Shown here piece by piece: positions 50,001 through 62,440 of a stretch of DNA of 64,000 bases (positions are counted from its first letter, which is position 1; every line of letters starts with the position of its first letter). The position numbers and the translations under genes are program-made. The stretch lies in NCBI RefSeq assembly GCF_050436995.1, contig NC_134745.1, positions 2,914,001-2,978,000 on the forward strand. The letters are read 5' to 3'. Source of the DNA: Anticarsia gemmatalis. Its lineage: Eukaryota > Arthropoda > Insecta > Lepidoptera > Erebidae. Under the pieces are notes generated by a model. It did no database searches, was not told the origin of the DNA, and saw nothing but the letters and a program-made list of their open reading frames with translations.

Positions 50001-53000
50001 CTTGCATTCCTTTTTAACACAACATTCCAAAAGCTTATTTAGCTTATTAAATTATACTAAACAGCAAACAGGAATGCAATGTGGTAAAAAAAGTATGACG
50101 GAATGTAAATTTTGGAAAAATTGGAAAGATTAAAAATAATGTTTCGCCCAAATATAATAGGAGAGCTGGTTATTCGGAGAGTCTAGTGACTTAGTAAGTA
50201 TCCTTAACACTAAAAATAGAAAAAAAAGGTTCTTACAAAGCTTAAAAACCTTGACACAAAATAGGCTGAACACCTATACATGCCAACTTCTCGTTTAAAC
50301 AGCGGCAGTTCATATTCGAACGCGTACAGCGCTCGATACGACACACCAAACGCCACTTCACTGGTGATCAGCCAGAGCAGACCTCGTGTATCATCGACCC
50401 CGCGCTGTGTGGTGCCTGTTGTACCTGCGTAAGCTACTCCAAGAACCATAGCAGTAACTATCTGTAGAGAAAAATATATTTAGAAAAAGACGGTAAAACA
50501 TAAAACGAGTAAAACATAAAAGAAGAGTGCGATTGACGAAGACATCTATATTTGTCGCCCTTCTTCTTTGGTAAGCATTTTAAGATGAAATAGGTTCTAC
50601 ACTCCTTTATGGAGTCTGTATATTTGTGCCTATGTTGTGTAAACACTGGAAGAGTAGAAATCTGAAGGGTTGAGAGTAAAGCTTCCTAAACACATATTCC
50701 CTTCAGCATGAATCGGCCAAGCCGGAAGGCAAAACCGAATATATGTAGATGAACCCGCTATGCATGAGCCGAACAAGTGAGTTTAGGCGGTTTTGTTGTT
50801 TGATAAATATTGCCGAAGTAAACGTGCTGCACCTAATATGTGTGTAGCAAGCCTTGGAAGGCTTTGAGACTTACCACTGATATGCATAGTTGTATGATTT
50901 GATCCCGGATATCCCTCTTCAACGTGAGCGAGAGCCTCCATAGTAATAAATGCACCTGTTTGAACCAGTTCCTCTGTGACCTATTGCAAAAATTTTACAA
51001 TCATCATATTTATTTATAACAATATCTACTAATATTCTAATTTGTATTATTTATCAGAAAATTTCTTTGGATGTGTGTTGCCTGTAAACATATAAGTGGT
51101 TCACGCATACAGAGTGTTTCTGTCTCAGATTAAAGCATACATTGAAAAAGGAATCTTTTCCACGCAGATTATTTCTCGGGCAGGTAAACCTACGAGTACA
51201 TTTCAGAGCAAAACTATGCCTATTCGTTAAGGGATAATTTTAAAACAACTGAACCCTTTACCGATGTAAGCTAGACTGTCTTGTAAGTGATTTGAGAGTT
51301 GCTGAGTTGAAGTCGCGGACGAAGCTATATTGCACTCAGTAGACTCATTTTAATATTAAGTGCTATAAATTCTTCAAATAAAATATAAAATTATGTAAAA
51401 TATAAAATTGATTATAATATCAAATACATTTGGCAGTTTATGCATTCCGTTGCGTGACAATATTTTATTTTGCAAACGTGATCTCCACTCTAGTATCACG
51501 ACACTAAATCAAAATTAAATATTATAATAATTTGTTTTGAATCCTTCGATACATTTATATTGGTTTACTAAATGATTTTGACATCGATGTTGATTTATAA
51601 GATTTTTTAATAGGCAAGTAGCTAAATCTATCTATTTTAAACAATAGTCATGAGATATAAGAATTGTAACGTTATGGACAATTATCGACTTACTTTAGTC
51701 AAGAAATAAATTAAGCCCTTATAGAATTACATGTACGTTTAGGTTCATTTCTAAGCAAACTTCCACCGTTTAGTATTTTACATAAATTAACTAAACCTAG
51801 TTGTATATCTAGCATTGAAAGCATAGCAGACAGACTACTATCGCATTTATAATATTAGTACGAACTTATCATGAGAGACATCTCTTTGCATATTCCAAAC
51901 TATTCATAAACATTTATGGCCGAATCACATTCCTTATTCGCTTCCCAGATTTACCTTGAAGCGTATAAAAAGTTTCTCTCGAGAATAACAAACTGTGGGC
52001 CGGTCACGTTTACTCACACGCGAATTTAACACGACAAATGTATGAAACATTGTGATATTACGCTAGTTTATTTAGTTAAGGCTTTAGATACTACCTAGGT
52101 TTAGATTTTGACATGATTTGACTTACATATTGAATGCAGATAGAAGCGAAAACATACATATCATGATTCACCGAATTTTTGTATTAAGTTTGTTGCTATT
52201 TTATAGAAGGGATTGGAGATTTAGGTATGTATGGGTTATATTTAGCCATTCTTTGTGTTTTAGGTTGCTTAATGTACATATAGTAGAGCTAAAGTATTAT
52301 AGAAGATTTCTAAAAAAACTTTTAGCTAGAACATAAAAATGAAAATGCTCAATTTGTTGCCATTATTATCCAGAGTCTTTTCTAGAAACCCATTACTAAA
52401 ATGTCATCTGTGCCTAATAACTTCAAATGTCATACAAAGCAGTGTTAATTTACCAAGCTAAAATTAATTTAAATAATGCGTTAGACTCTCTCTTTAAGAT
52501 AGGTTGGTTGAGTCTAACCCATCATTCCAACGAAAAAATGTACCAAAGTTGACACTCTAGTTGCGAGAAGCTCAGCCTGGAGTGCCTTTCAGCTCCTCAA
52601 ACTAAGTTTATAACAAGTTAAAATATCTAAAGCCATAAACCAACACTTCAAACTCATAAACTAGGTTTTATACTCACGTTTTACGATGGATTCGTTCCGG
52701 AATAACTCCGTCACACGTCTCTAACCGGTTCTCAGATAGTTCTACCAGTTTACTTATATTATTACTGGAGTTTGATACCGCCCTGATGTAGAACTCGGCT
52801 GGATTGTAGTTTAGTGGACAATGGAGGTCTATGCTGTAGAAAAAAAGGCGTTTTAGAAAAATGCGAAGATAGTGTCATATTAATTTACAATTACGTAGTA
52901 AAATTTAACACTAAATTCAAGTTCTATAAGTAACGTAAAGTTGCAAAATTGGGTCCAATATTTTGTGATTTTCAGAATCACTATTCAAGAATTGATTAGT

Positions 53001-56000
53001 AGTTTACAAAAGATAGAGCCAGGCAAATCTTCTTTTAACAGTTTAAAACAATTGTAGATAGTTAACTTCAAGCGCTTCGCCAGACTTAAAAAGCTTAAAA
53101 TCATTCTGTTAAAGTATATGCTCTGATATTTTTGATGTTAATTTACATATTTACTTTATGTCTCTATATAACTTCAATATTTACGATAATCTAACTTTAT
53201 TACACATATATCCTATTTTAAACGACTACAACACCATATTTGAACACGACTTCATAATAAAGCTCGATTTATGTACAAAATAATTTGAATTTTTGGCGTT
53301 TTATTGCACAGAGTGCAAAATATACCGACCTACTGGTTGTGACTAGTTCCTTGTTTCGTGGGAACATGTTAAACTTCGCTTTAATTAGTTTAGTCATCAA
53401 TAATATCGTATCTTTTAGCGATAAGTGAAATCTAATGCAGTTGAATATGATGAATATTTAATCTAGACAATTTATAGCAGCAATTTAATGACATAATTTA
53501 TTCAAAAACATATGTTTTATCTCGCATTGTTATAGGAAATTGAATAAAAATCTTCATGGTTTTAGAGATTAATTTATTGTTGATGGTAATACCTATTTAT
53601 TATCACATTATTTAAGCTAACTGCTATTGAAGAATATAGTTTTTTATTGCCACTTTATTCCGAAAATGCAAGCACCAATCTTTGACAAAAATTCAAAATA
53701 CATCCGACCTGGGAATAAAATACTGGCAGTCGAGAATACAAGAATAACATTTCCTATACAAATATGGATCATCGGTAGCAAACATTATTTATGTATGCCT
53801 CGTTATTTAAATCATTTCAGTCTCAATCAAGGCCACGATTCTACCTTCCAAAACGACTATCAATAAATCTCACAGCCTACCATTTTATAGTATTTTAAAT
53901 ACCTCTAATCTCTATTAGACATGACAACAAAAGCAATAAGATTTATGAACTACGGGGCCTTATTCACGAATCGGTTTTTTTGACACCATAACCGATGTTA
54001 ATAAAATTTATTTGATAGTTACGGCCATAGAAGCAATTAATGCTTTAGTAACTTTTTGTATTAACTATAAAGTAATACATACATTGTGTATGTATTAGGT
54101 ACTTTATAGTTGATACAATCACGCTTGTTATATCCGAAGGTATTGGTAGATGTGTACGAAATATATCCTCTTTTAGCCATTCATTTTCTTAGTCCCATGT
54201 AATAGGGGGCGGGGTTATTGCTATATACCGTGCATAGTACCAAACACCGGGCTAATAGAAAATATTCTTATAGTTCTTTGCCTGACCCAGGATTCAAACC
54301 CTAGACCTCATAATCAGCAGTGGGATACTCTACCGACCGCGGCACAGAGGCAGTCAAATCTTTGTAAAAAATATTTATTACCTTAAAAACAATTTTGGTA
54401 TATTCTGTTACAAAGGCACCATAAAGTAATAAAACCAATCTATTTATATCAAGTTATCTCGCAAATGGTCTTCACTTCCTGCGATCATTCATTTGACTGA
54501 GTTCGAGGAATCGATGAATATCTCTCATTCATGATTAAGATCGTCGTGAACTTTATAGTCACTTTGCAGTTGTTAAGTGGTGTTAAGAGGAACAAACAGG
54601 ATGAGAATATTGATATTTTTAAGCATTTGGTTACTGTTTTTTTTATTAATTGGTAAGAATTAATATTTTTTCTGTGTCAGCCGTATTTTTTTAATTCTTA
54701 CTTTTGATGTCTTACAGTCTTAAAATACTTTAAACTTGCTGTAGAAGGTATTATTTCCACGTTTGATATCAAAAGTACAGCACATTACATTACTTGTTTT
54801 AAAGGGTATTAAAACGGAAAATTAGTGTGTTTTGTGTTCCAGTACGGGCACAAACACTAACAAATAAATCTCTCAAAAAACTGGCGGAATTATTTACATA
54901 CCTTTCAAAAACATCCTTGCACTCTTCCTTAGTCCCATGGAACAGTAACCTGCCATCAGCCATCAATATTATGCTACTAAACTCCTTGAACAAATCGCAG
55001 GACGGCTGATGTACAGAACAGATAACCACTTTGCCATTGAGTGATAGTTTCTTGAGAACTCCTATGACAAGGAGCGCGTTGTAACTGTCCAAGCCTGTGG
55101 TTGGCTCGTCACAGATTAGAATTTGAGGATCTGATAGAAGCTGTAAGAAAGATAGTTAGGTTACTGGAAGTATTGATAAACCTAGTTAGTGATGATGCAT
55201 TCAGACGGTTTGCGGTACTCCAAGGAGATTGGTCTTTGGGCTTTTCTAAGTTAAATGTAGACAACAGATAAGAATCAACAATGGCGGAGGATAACGATGT
55301 TAAAGATATAAGTCACCATGCTAATAATTGCATAAATCAGTAAGGGTATCATTTTGGGGAGCAATAAGACAATTAGACATAGTGTAAATGAATGTCTCTA
55401 TTCGCCCAATTTTGTCGACGAATTATATTTCTCTCAATGAAATGGTTGTTTAATAAAATTGACAAAACATCTGTTGCTTGACTAGTTGTTTTTCGTTCTA
55501 AACATATAACAGATATGATCTTAAAACTATTAAAGAAAACATAAATCTCCATTCAAGGAAACCCAATCAAATTGCCCATTAATAAGAATAATAAAGCGAT
55601 TAGACATCTTAGCATCTAGAGTTGGTAATCTAGACTCTTATCAAACATGTCCTATCAAATATTGGAATACGGAAAAATGATATCCATTCACACGATAAAA
55701 CACAGGTTCTGTATCTATTCCTAGTTTGACATTTGCTGTATCCTTTATTGTATAATGGCATCAGATAAGATAACTGTTATCTGTCAATCTTGAATAGTAA
55801 ATGTAAATATAAGAGGGTCGATAAGTAGTCAAATCGGACGTTGTCTCAGAGCAGTGGGTCAAATTACTTTGTGTATCGTCAGGTATTTTTATTGACAAAG
55901 ATTTTGTTTTGTTAAAATGACTTTTTTTATTTAGTACTACATTTAGGTAGCAAATTAAAGAAAAAGGTCTCCTCTTCATCATCAGGGCGTTCCCCTAATT

Positions 56001-59000
56001 TTCCTCATTATCATCCTCTCTTGAAAATGCTAGCTAGCATAACTCTGCCACCAATTAGTCTAATCATACATTGGTAAACAAAATGTCTCGCTTTTGTAAA
56101 AAATCGATAAAAAAAATATGATGATATGATGAAAATTTCGACCTACTCTGAAAAGTTATTTTAAAATCCCAAACAAATTTATACAATTCTGCAGTTCTAA
56201 GGCAAAATGATAAATGAATAGTCATTCCTGTTTCGTTTTACAAAATTTTATTTGTTGTTTTGTTGATGTATATTTTTTCTCATCAAGTCGTACTTAATAT
56301 TATATTTTTTAGTAAGGCTACTTACCGAGGTAGCCAATGACAGTAATCTCTTCTCACCACCTGACAGAGCACCAATAGGCGTGTCTACATGTGCCTTCAG
56401 CTTTAATTCCTTGATCAGAGCGTTCAACATGCTCTTATTGTGAGGGTCCTTGCAGCTGCCCAGTTTCATTTCTGTCTAAAACATTAATATACATTGGTTT
56501 ATCTCATCATAACATTCACCGTTTCTTAGCTTAATAAAGCGAAAGTTTATGAGGATCAATGTACCTTTGCTGCTCTTTCAGTAGCTCGATTCTCTACTAC
56601 TATCGACTACCGACAACTGGCTAGCTATCGATAAAGGCGAACGGCAGGTTTGTATGAAGAATTCGTACAGCTTATAAAATGTCATGTTTAGGTTTACTTT
56701 TTGTTTTAATTGATAGCTAATATGATAAACAAGCTTATTTTAAAATTCTTATATTTTTAAAAGTTGGGAGATAAAAGTTATGTCCATTTTAAGAAGCCCC
56801 GATAGTTCGCTAAATTGCTCAGATGCTGTCAAAACCACAATTCAAAACAACAGCAAATTGGCGGATGCGTAGACGTCAGACGAAAAGTGACGTCTCATGA
56901 GATTTTCTTTTTCTTTAGTTGTCAACAAATATAAGCCATGGACCAAAAATTATTATTTAAATAAACAAATACTTTCTAATTAATCCGGACTTCTAAAAAT
57001 AATACTCCCAAATAAAAATAAGTGACTTAGCCCCCTTAATAAGTGGTACAAATTCTGTTACGAAACAACACAAACTTTAAGCTGTACGAAATCTGCCAAT
57101 CTCCTTTTACACGAAAATCTGTTTAGCGCCTCTACCGGACTCCTTAAGAACTATTTTGGCAGCACATTTTTAATGTCATACTATCAAAACTCGACAGATC
57201 AGACTATACGGAATTGGGCTCCAGGTAAAAACAACTTACAGGCTTTATGGCTTGGATTGACATATTATAAGATGCTTTTTATTCCAAAAATTAATCGCAA
57301 TTTGGCTGAACAGAAGCTAGTATGTTATAAATTATTATATTCGTATCATAAAGCACAGAATTAGAATAATTCGGGTAAATCCAGTTTCTTCAATCTTAGT
57401 ATTATTTAATTGCCTCTTAGTTTTCTTGGAATTATTATCATTATTTTATTTAATCTCTCCTAAACATCACTTTTGAACTTTCTAAGCTTGATAAACAAAA
57501 CTGATTGACACGAGGATGCGTGATTGGGAATTCCCCTGTAACATATTCTTATCAAAAACTTACGTTAATGATCTTTATAGAATCCAGATAATCCTACAAT
57601 CAATGAGTTATTTAATGATATACTTAGTATTTGTAAATATACACGTAAATGAAAAAACGCTATATAAATACCACTCACCTATAGCCTTAAATTTTAGACT
57701 TGTTTTCACACTACTGGAGATTATCAAAATAAGTATCTAATTTTGTAAAAGATACAAATTACATTACAAAGTCGTAACAGACGTCCCTTTTCAAAATTGC
57801 AAAATACATTAACTATCAATCAAAATACATGCCCTACAAATTAAAGTTCCTACGATATTTACTCAAAGACCTACTAACATTTACACCCGGAAAAACTCAT
57901 AAACTTGACTCCATAAAGTTACACTGACCATGAAGACCAAATGTTCCATGACGCTCAGACTGTTCACAAAGACTTCGTGCTGAGGGACTATCTCGATGGC
58001 TCCGGGGCACTCCTTGACATTTGTCTTGCCCAAGGTCACGAGGCCTGATGATGGTAGCGTGCATTTTCCCGCCAAAGATACTAGGAACGTGGTTTTGCCC
58101 GCTCCACTGAAAAAATATGACTGTTTAATTAAAGTTAACTAATATATTACAGTGATAGCCGAGTGGTATAAGTTGACACCTCCCACGCCAGTGGTCGCAG
58201 GTTCGAATCCGAGGCAACACACCAATGACTTTTCGAAGTTATGTGTGTATTAGAAATAATTATCACATGCTCCAACGGTGAAGGAAAACATCGTGAGGAA
58301 ACCTTGCATGCCTAAAAATTTGTATAATACATTTATTGAGGGCATGCAAAGTCCCCAACCCGCACTTGGCCAGCGTGGTGGACTTAAGGCCTAACCCCTC
58401 CCTCATTACAGGAGGAGACCCTTGCCCAGCAGTGGGACAGTAATGGGTTAAATTTATTTTTTTATAAAATTTATAATATATTAGGTCGGGTATAAAAGTC
58501 TTTTCGCATCATAGTATGTAGATATGAGTAGATATGTGAGCTCGTGAGGTACCCAAATATCGAGCTTTTTGTCTAGAGAAAAGATTTAATTACAAGTTAT
58601 ACATACTATAATGCGAAAAGACTTTTTCCCCGACCTGATAATTTACTATGCAATATTGAAAAGGCAACGTAAATCGGGGTGGTTTCGTGGAAATTTGGAG
58701 ATAGTGATATACATATTTTCTCCGTAAAACAACTCGCACAAGAAGCTGGCGTCGAGATTAATGAGTCGGTTCATGATAGTAAATATCTCTAAATAACTAA
58801 ATATTTCAATTAAAATAGATATATAAATAACCTAAAACATAGCCATTTGTTTCAAAAGTTCAAAAGTATATTCAAAAGTTACCTTATTCCATTTGCAGGC
58901 AACCTTTTCGATTAATTGAAAAAGATAATTTCAATAATAAATCATGTGTGTTGACATTAAATATGATTTATTAATGAAAAAGATTCATGCACAAGTAATT

Positions 59001-60436
59001 AATTAATAGACGCTTTACGAGAAAAAGACAACTGTTGGCAATTAAGGTGATAGTAAAAAATTATATCACTGCCTGATAATGTCTGAATTGAATTATTTAA
59101 GTAAGGACAGTTGTAATTGGAAAGGTTATGCAGAATTTACTTTACTTTTTATTATTGTTGCACAATATTTTAATTAATCTAATATATGCACTGTGATTAA
59201 AACATAATAGCTATGATTATAACATAGTATGATCACGGATGTCTTATCGGACTATATTAAATTACCCTATCTTCTGAATTAACCAAATTAATTGCAAATA
59301 AAATATTGAACCATAGTCAAAACCAAAACTAACATGCGCCAAACACTGTATGTATAATAATTGCGTAAAAATTATGAAACGTAATCAGAGTTCAGTGAAC
59401 TTTTATTCATGAAAATATTTACCTTGGTCCGATGATAGCTGCAAACTCATTTCTTCTTATACATCCTGTAACTACAAACACATTCAAACAATCAGAAACA
59501 AATATAAAACATAAAATAGGAAATATTTCTGCAAGTTTTACATTCAAATCAAGGCTTCTTCCCGTAGGGGTAAGCAGAGACCGAAGAACGCCACTTGCTA
59601 CAATCCCTACAAACTTTTTTGCTTCATTCACTGTCTATAAAGAAACAGGCAATTTGGGTAAAAATATTTAGGCATTTAAACTATAATATTATAATTATAC
59701 AGATAAACTATTCAACACTTAACAAAAGGATGTAACTTCTGTAATCAGGAGTCAACAAAGAAGTTAGTCTCTAACGAAATTACTAACTTTTAAGCATAAA
59801 ATTTAAATAACGAAGTTAGTCTTACCATTATCAACAATCACAGTTTTATATTTGGTTGGTTTCCGTCTCCACCAGGACTTTTCTTCTGGTGTCCAAACAG
59901 TCAGGTCCTTGACATTGATCACTACATCGTTGTCCACAAACTCTTGTTGATCATCAACCGGGTATATTTTCTGCTAAAACAATAGTATCACTTGTTTAGT
60001 CACTTCTAATCAAATGTGTTACTTTGTTTCAAAGTTTACTCTCGAATTATGCGTCTGATACGTTCAATTCCGCAGCAATTTGCATGTTTAAAGTAATTTA
60101 AATACGATTTTAAAATTTCATTTGTATGTTTTATTTGTACTTCGCTGAGGTACAAATAAAATATAGATTCCGGGACTCTGTAGTCCCGAGGTTACCTCGG
60201 ACATTTGGAATGCCAACAAGTCAAACAAGGCCTTTTTAGACGACTTTAAGATTTGAGAAATGTAGCACAATCATTTGTATTATTATTAACGCAAAATCCA
60301 CGCAAAAATAAAGCTTATTCAGGCAAAGGACCTAGGAGTTAATTAAAATAAATCTAAATGAAAATATAACTAAAAACTTCACGTCAAAATGCACTTAAAA
60401 AATGTAGATTTTGCAACTTACCTCATCTAATTCCAT
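47048..60436 (-). CDS. ABCG half-transporter, tentatively brown-like (pigment group)
   Basis: Twelve coding exons: 60436-60422, 59973-59826, 59465-59423, 58106-57929, 56475-56326, 55140-54902, 52833-52678, 50980-50875, 50461-50237, 49843-49708, 48430-48224, 47229-47048 (1785 nt, 594 aa); all introns GT-AG with agreeing phases. Walker A GPSGAGKT at residues 67-74, Q-loop VPQHE, signature LSGGEKRLLS (165-174, unlike the usual LSGGERKRLS), Walker B ILICDEP and GLDS (185-197), His222 in SVHQPSC. A short cytoplasmic linker leads to the membrane domain from about residue 330, ending KGYAY. Segments such as FKREVGMY, VKYLSHFYYALEA and YWKQIDHIGDCP resemble Drosophila Brown more than Scarlet or White, as I recall those proteins. 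Brown partners White to carry pteridine precursors into pigment granules. Exon 2 begins with a NAGNAG acceptor. Convergent with the paralogue at 30285-44645. Confidence 0.92.
48799..49652. mobile_element. Foldback element in an intron of the brown-like gene
   Basis: The ends TAGTCCATTGAAATGTTAC and GTAACATTTCAATGGACTA are exact inverted repeats. The arms run inward about 145 bp and include matching blocks GAGGACGCAATTTTATTTTT, CAAGTTAAGCTTCTATTGAC and CCAAGATGGCGGCCGGGGGA. The trinucleotide TCC flanks both ends, so a 3-bp target duplication is possible. The interior contains another repeat (49020-49205). No transposase frame is present. It lies between exons 10 and 11. Confidence 0.8.
49020..49205 (+). 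repeat. SINE-like repeat inside the foldback element
   Basis: Contains AAAGTCTGACAACCAGTCTT, AACTGGGTTGTGGAGGTCAG and GAAACCGACTTCAACATAG, a block widely dispersed in lepidopteran genomes. A fragment of the same repeat is at 29205-29260. Confidence 0.6.
54056..54118. repeat. 63-bp hairpin
   Basis: TTGTATTAACTATAAAGTA and TACTTTATAGTTGATACAA pair across a centre near 54085, with one mismatch and a three-base bulge further in. It lies in intron 6 of the brown-like gene. Could be a remnant of a palindromic MITE or a small-RNA hairpin. Confidence 0.7.
54181..54360 (-). mobile_element. tRNA-derived SINE, reverse orientation
   Basis: On the minus strand it opens with GCCGCGGTCGGTAGAGTAT and, some 35 bases on, GGTTTGAATCC, which fit internal A- and B-box promoters of RNA polymerase III. 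The body ends with CCCTATTACATGGGACTA. A fragment of the same family is at 35148-35205. Confidence 0.7.
56581..57222. mobile_element. Long MITE, GTAGCTCGATTCT family
   Basis: Starts GTAGCTCGATTCTCTACTAC like the 173-bp copy at 2867 and ends in the same block (TTTAGCGCCTCTACCGGA, then ATTTTGGCAGCACATTTTTAA), but has about 450 bp of extra interior. The extra part has no gene. It lies in intron 4 of the brown-like gene. Confidence 0.6.
58150..58473 (+). mobile_element. Full-length tRNA-derived SINE
   Basis: The head GATAGCCGAGTGGTATAAG (A-box) and GGTTCGAATCC (B-box) is tRNA-like; the body contains GGTGAAGGAAAACATCGTGA and CCAGCAGTGGGACAGTAATG. A 10-bp direct repeat TAATATATTA flanks it (58140-58149, 58474-58483). 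It is not a functional tRNA gene: no matching acceptor stem closes the head. It sits 43 bp from the exon 4 acceptor of the brown-like gene, on the opposite strand. Confidence 0.85.
58481..58638. mobile_element. Mariner-type MITE
   Basis: Inverted ends TTAGGTCGGG and CCCGACCTGA continue inward as AAGTCTTTTCGCATCATAGT and its near complement. TA dinucleotides flank both sides. At 158 bp it encodes nothing; the termini match those of mariner-like elements common in moths. Confidence 0.8.
59545..59635. repeat. Interspersed repeat, same family as 12665-12755
   Basis: Contains TTCTTCCCGTAGGGGTAAGC, GAACGCCACTTGCTACAAT and TTTTTTGCTTCATTCAC in the same order as the copy at 12665. It lies in intron 2 of the brown-like gene. 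Confidence 0.55.
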
Positions 60437-62200
60437 TGTGAAAACACACAGACTCACGTAAACACCACTAGTACATCGAAGGAGCCCGCACTCACGAATT
60501 ATTCAAACAATTATGGAGACAGTGAAATGAACAAACCACAGTAAATACCATTATCATTATGCACATAATGACGATAAAAAGTTTACGTGAACACCCGCTT
60601 ATTTGTCCGCCATTAAAATATTCGCCCTCTAACAAAGTAATCTTAATTTTATTCTTCTTTTCCAGTTTTAGACGAGTTTAATTTTTTTATTTCGATTTAA
60701 AACGGCTTGCTTTTGCGTGGAGAATGCTATTTTGCTATATGATGCGAATATTTAAATTGTGCACAATGTTTACTTACTCGGGAAGCTGACCTGTGAGATA
60801 TGAAAGAGCATAATACTAACAGATTACATGTAAATACGCCGTACATCATTTTATACTCACATTGCGTATAATTCTCAATATAATTACACAAAAAATTGTC
60901 ACGTCCTTACAAAATTAAATAAGCCGTTTATTTATTTAATTACAAACATAGAATTAGATCGCTATCGTAACATAATATTTATTCTATTTAAAAGATCTAT
61001 TGAGATTACAATTAATCAAATGTGTATTTTTTATCACAGTAATCAAATACGAGCAATTAATAAGTAGTTTTATAAACGTAATCGTGAGATTGTTCTGATT
61101 GAAGATAAGCTATTTTTAAAAGGTCGGTCCAAAATGATGAAGCCAACTTCAAATAACAATACGAATCGTGTCCTATATCATAAAATATCTATTTTAAAAT
61201 AATCTAGAAATATCTAAAATCTTAAAACATATCTTATATTCCGTAAATAGCCACACTGTCATGTCAAAGTGTGCTTAGTAGATCTAGTTTGATAATAGTT
61301 TGCAGTAATTTGCTGGTGACGCCATGACGGCACAAGTGAATTCCGCACTTTTAAAACTTTTATATTTCTTCAGTTACACCGTTTACTGAGTGTACAGTCA
61401 CCTGACAGGGTTTCGACACAATTATTTCACAATGCAACTTTTTTAAGCACTTTCCATAACTACTTAAATATCACTCATTAGCTAATAATAACTTTTGTGT
61501 AAATTATATCAACTACTTTATTAAAAAAGCTTCTAGAATAAGTTCAAATAATATTAGTGAACTACACGCACAAAATTCTTTCACAAAAGTAAAATATTCT
61601 ATTTCTACGGCGAGATGATGACATTATGACATTATCTTTTTAGGTGAATGCCTTATAAACTCTGAAAACCTATAAGTTCTTGTTTTATTATACCTAAAAT
61701 GCATATATTTATAGCTTTTATGTACACTGCAGCTATTTAAATAATAATAAGTGTGTCTGTCTGTCATATTCACAGCGGGTGATTCCTAATAAGTTTAACT
61801 TTTTAATAGAAATTTATCAGACTAGAGTTCGAGTAGTTTTCGAGTTCTTCGAGTAGGTTATCAACATTGTAAGGATATTGTGTCTGCTTTAAATCAATCA
61901 ATTTATGAGTGTTCAATTAAGTTGTGCTAAATGTAGAACACTAAGTTCTTTATTTCGCGTACAGTTTGACATTCAACAAGATTTTGTTAACGCGGGTTGC
62001 TACTATCGTGCCTTTAAAATTTGCTTCGTCATTTTCAATCATCACAAAACTGCTGGCAATGAATGAGTATCAATCAGCAGCCGAGTCGAGTGAGCCGAGA
62101 GAGTCATATACATATCAGAAGATTTTAACAGTATTTTCCACATTAAGCACATTTTGAATAGATAAACTACTGCTAAATGTTCTCAGAAACCGGGGGTTAA
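60437..62200. promoter_or_regulatory. Upstream region of the brown-like gene
   Basis: The start codon at 60436 has a short leader; its upstream exon or promoter must lie here or beyond. Two donor-like GTGAGT sites on the minus strand occur in the leader (60448-60500 region). No TATA box stands out. No other gene is recognised. Confidence 0.35.
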
Positions 62201-62440
62201 TCTATACTAATATTATAAAGCTTAAGAGTTTGTTTGTTTGAACGCGCTTATCTCAGGAGCTACTGGTCCGATTTCAAAAAATCTTTGTTAAATAGCCCAT
62301 TTATCGAGGAAGGCTATAGGCTATATTTTATCACGCTACGACCAATAGGAGCAGAGAACCAGTAAGAATTGTTACAAAAACGGGGAAAATTTTGACCCAT
62401 TCTCTCTTTTGTGACGCAAGCGAAGTTACGCGGGTCATCA
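62201..62440 (+). mobile_element. Non-autonomous Helitron-like element, diverged copy
   Basis: Begins TCTATACTAATATTATAAAG after an A, shares GGAAGGCTATAGGCTATAT and GACGCAAGCGAAGTTACGCG with the copy at 2036-2291, but the CTAG end has decayed. Confidence 0.6.

Noticed and set aside
58150..58230. tRNA gene suggested by A-box and B-box motifs
   Set aside because: No acceptor stem closes the head, and the tRNA-like part continues into a SINE body flanked by a 10-bp target duplication.
59419..59671. Open frames around exon 3 of the brown-like gene
   Set aside because: Only 59465-59423 is exon; the rest is intron with a dispersed repeat read through by chance.
30285..60436. Reading the two ABCG genes as white or scarlet
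   Set aside because: The ATP-binding and membrane segments lack the White-type GLDSFMAH context and do not follow Scarlet closely; Brown/ok features fit better, though only a phylogeny can settle it.
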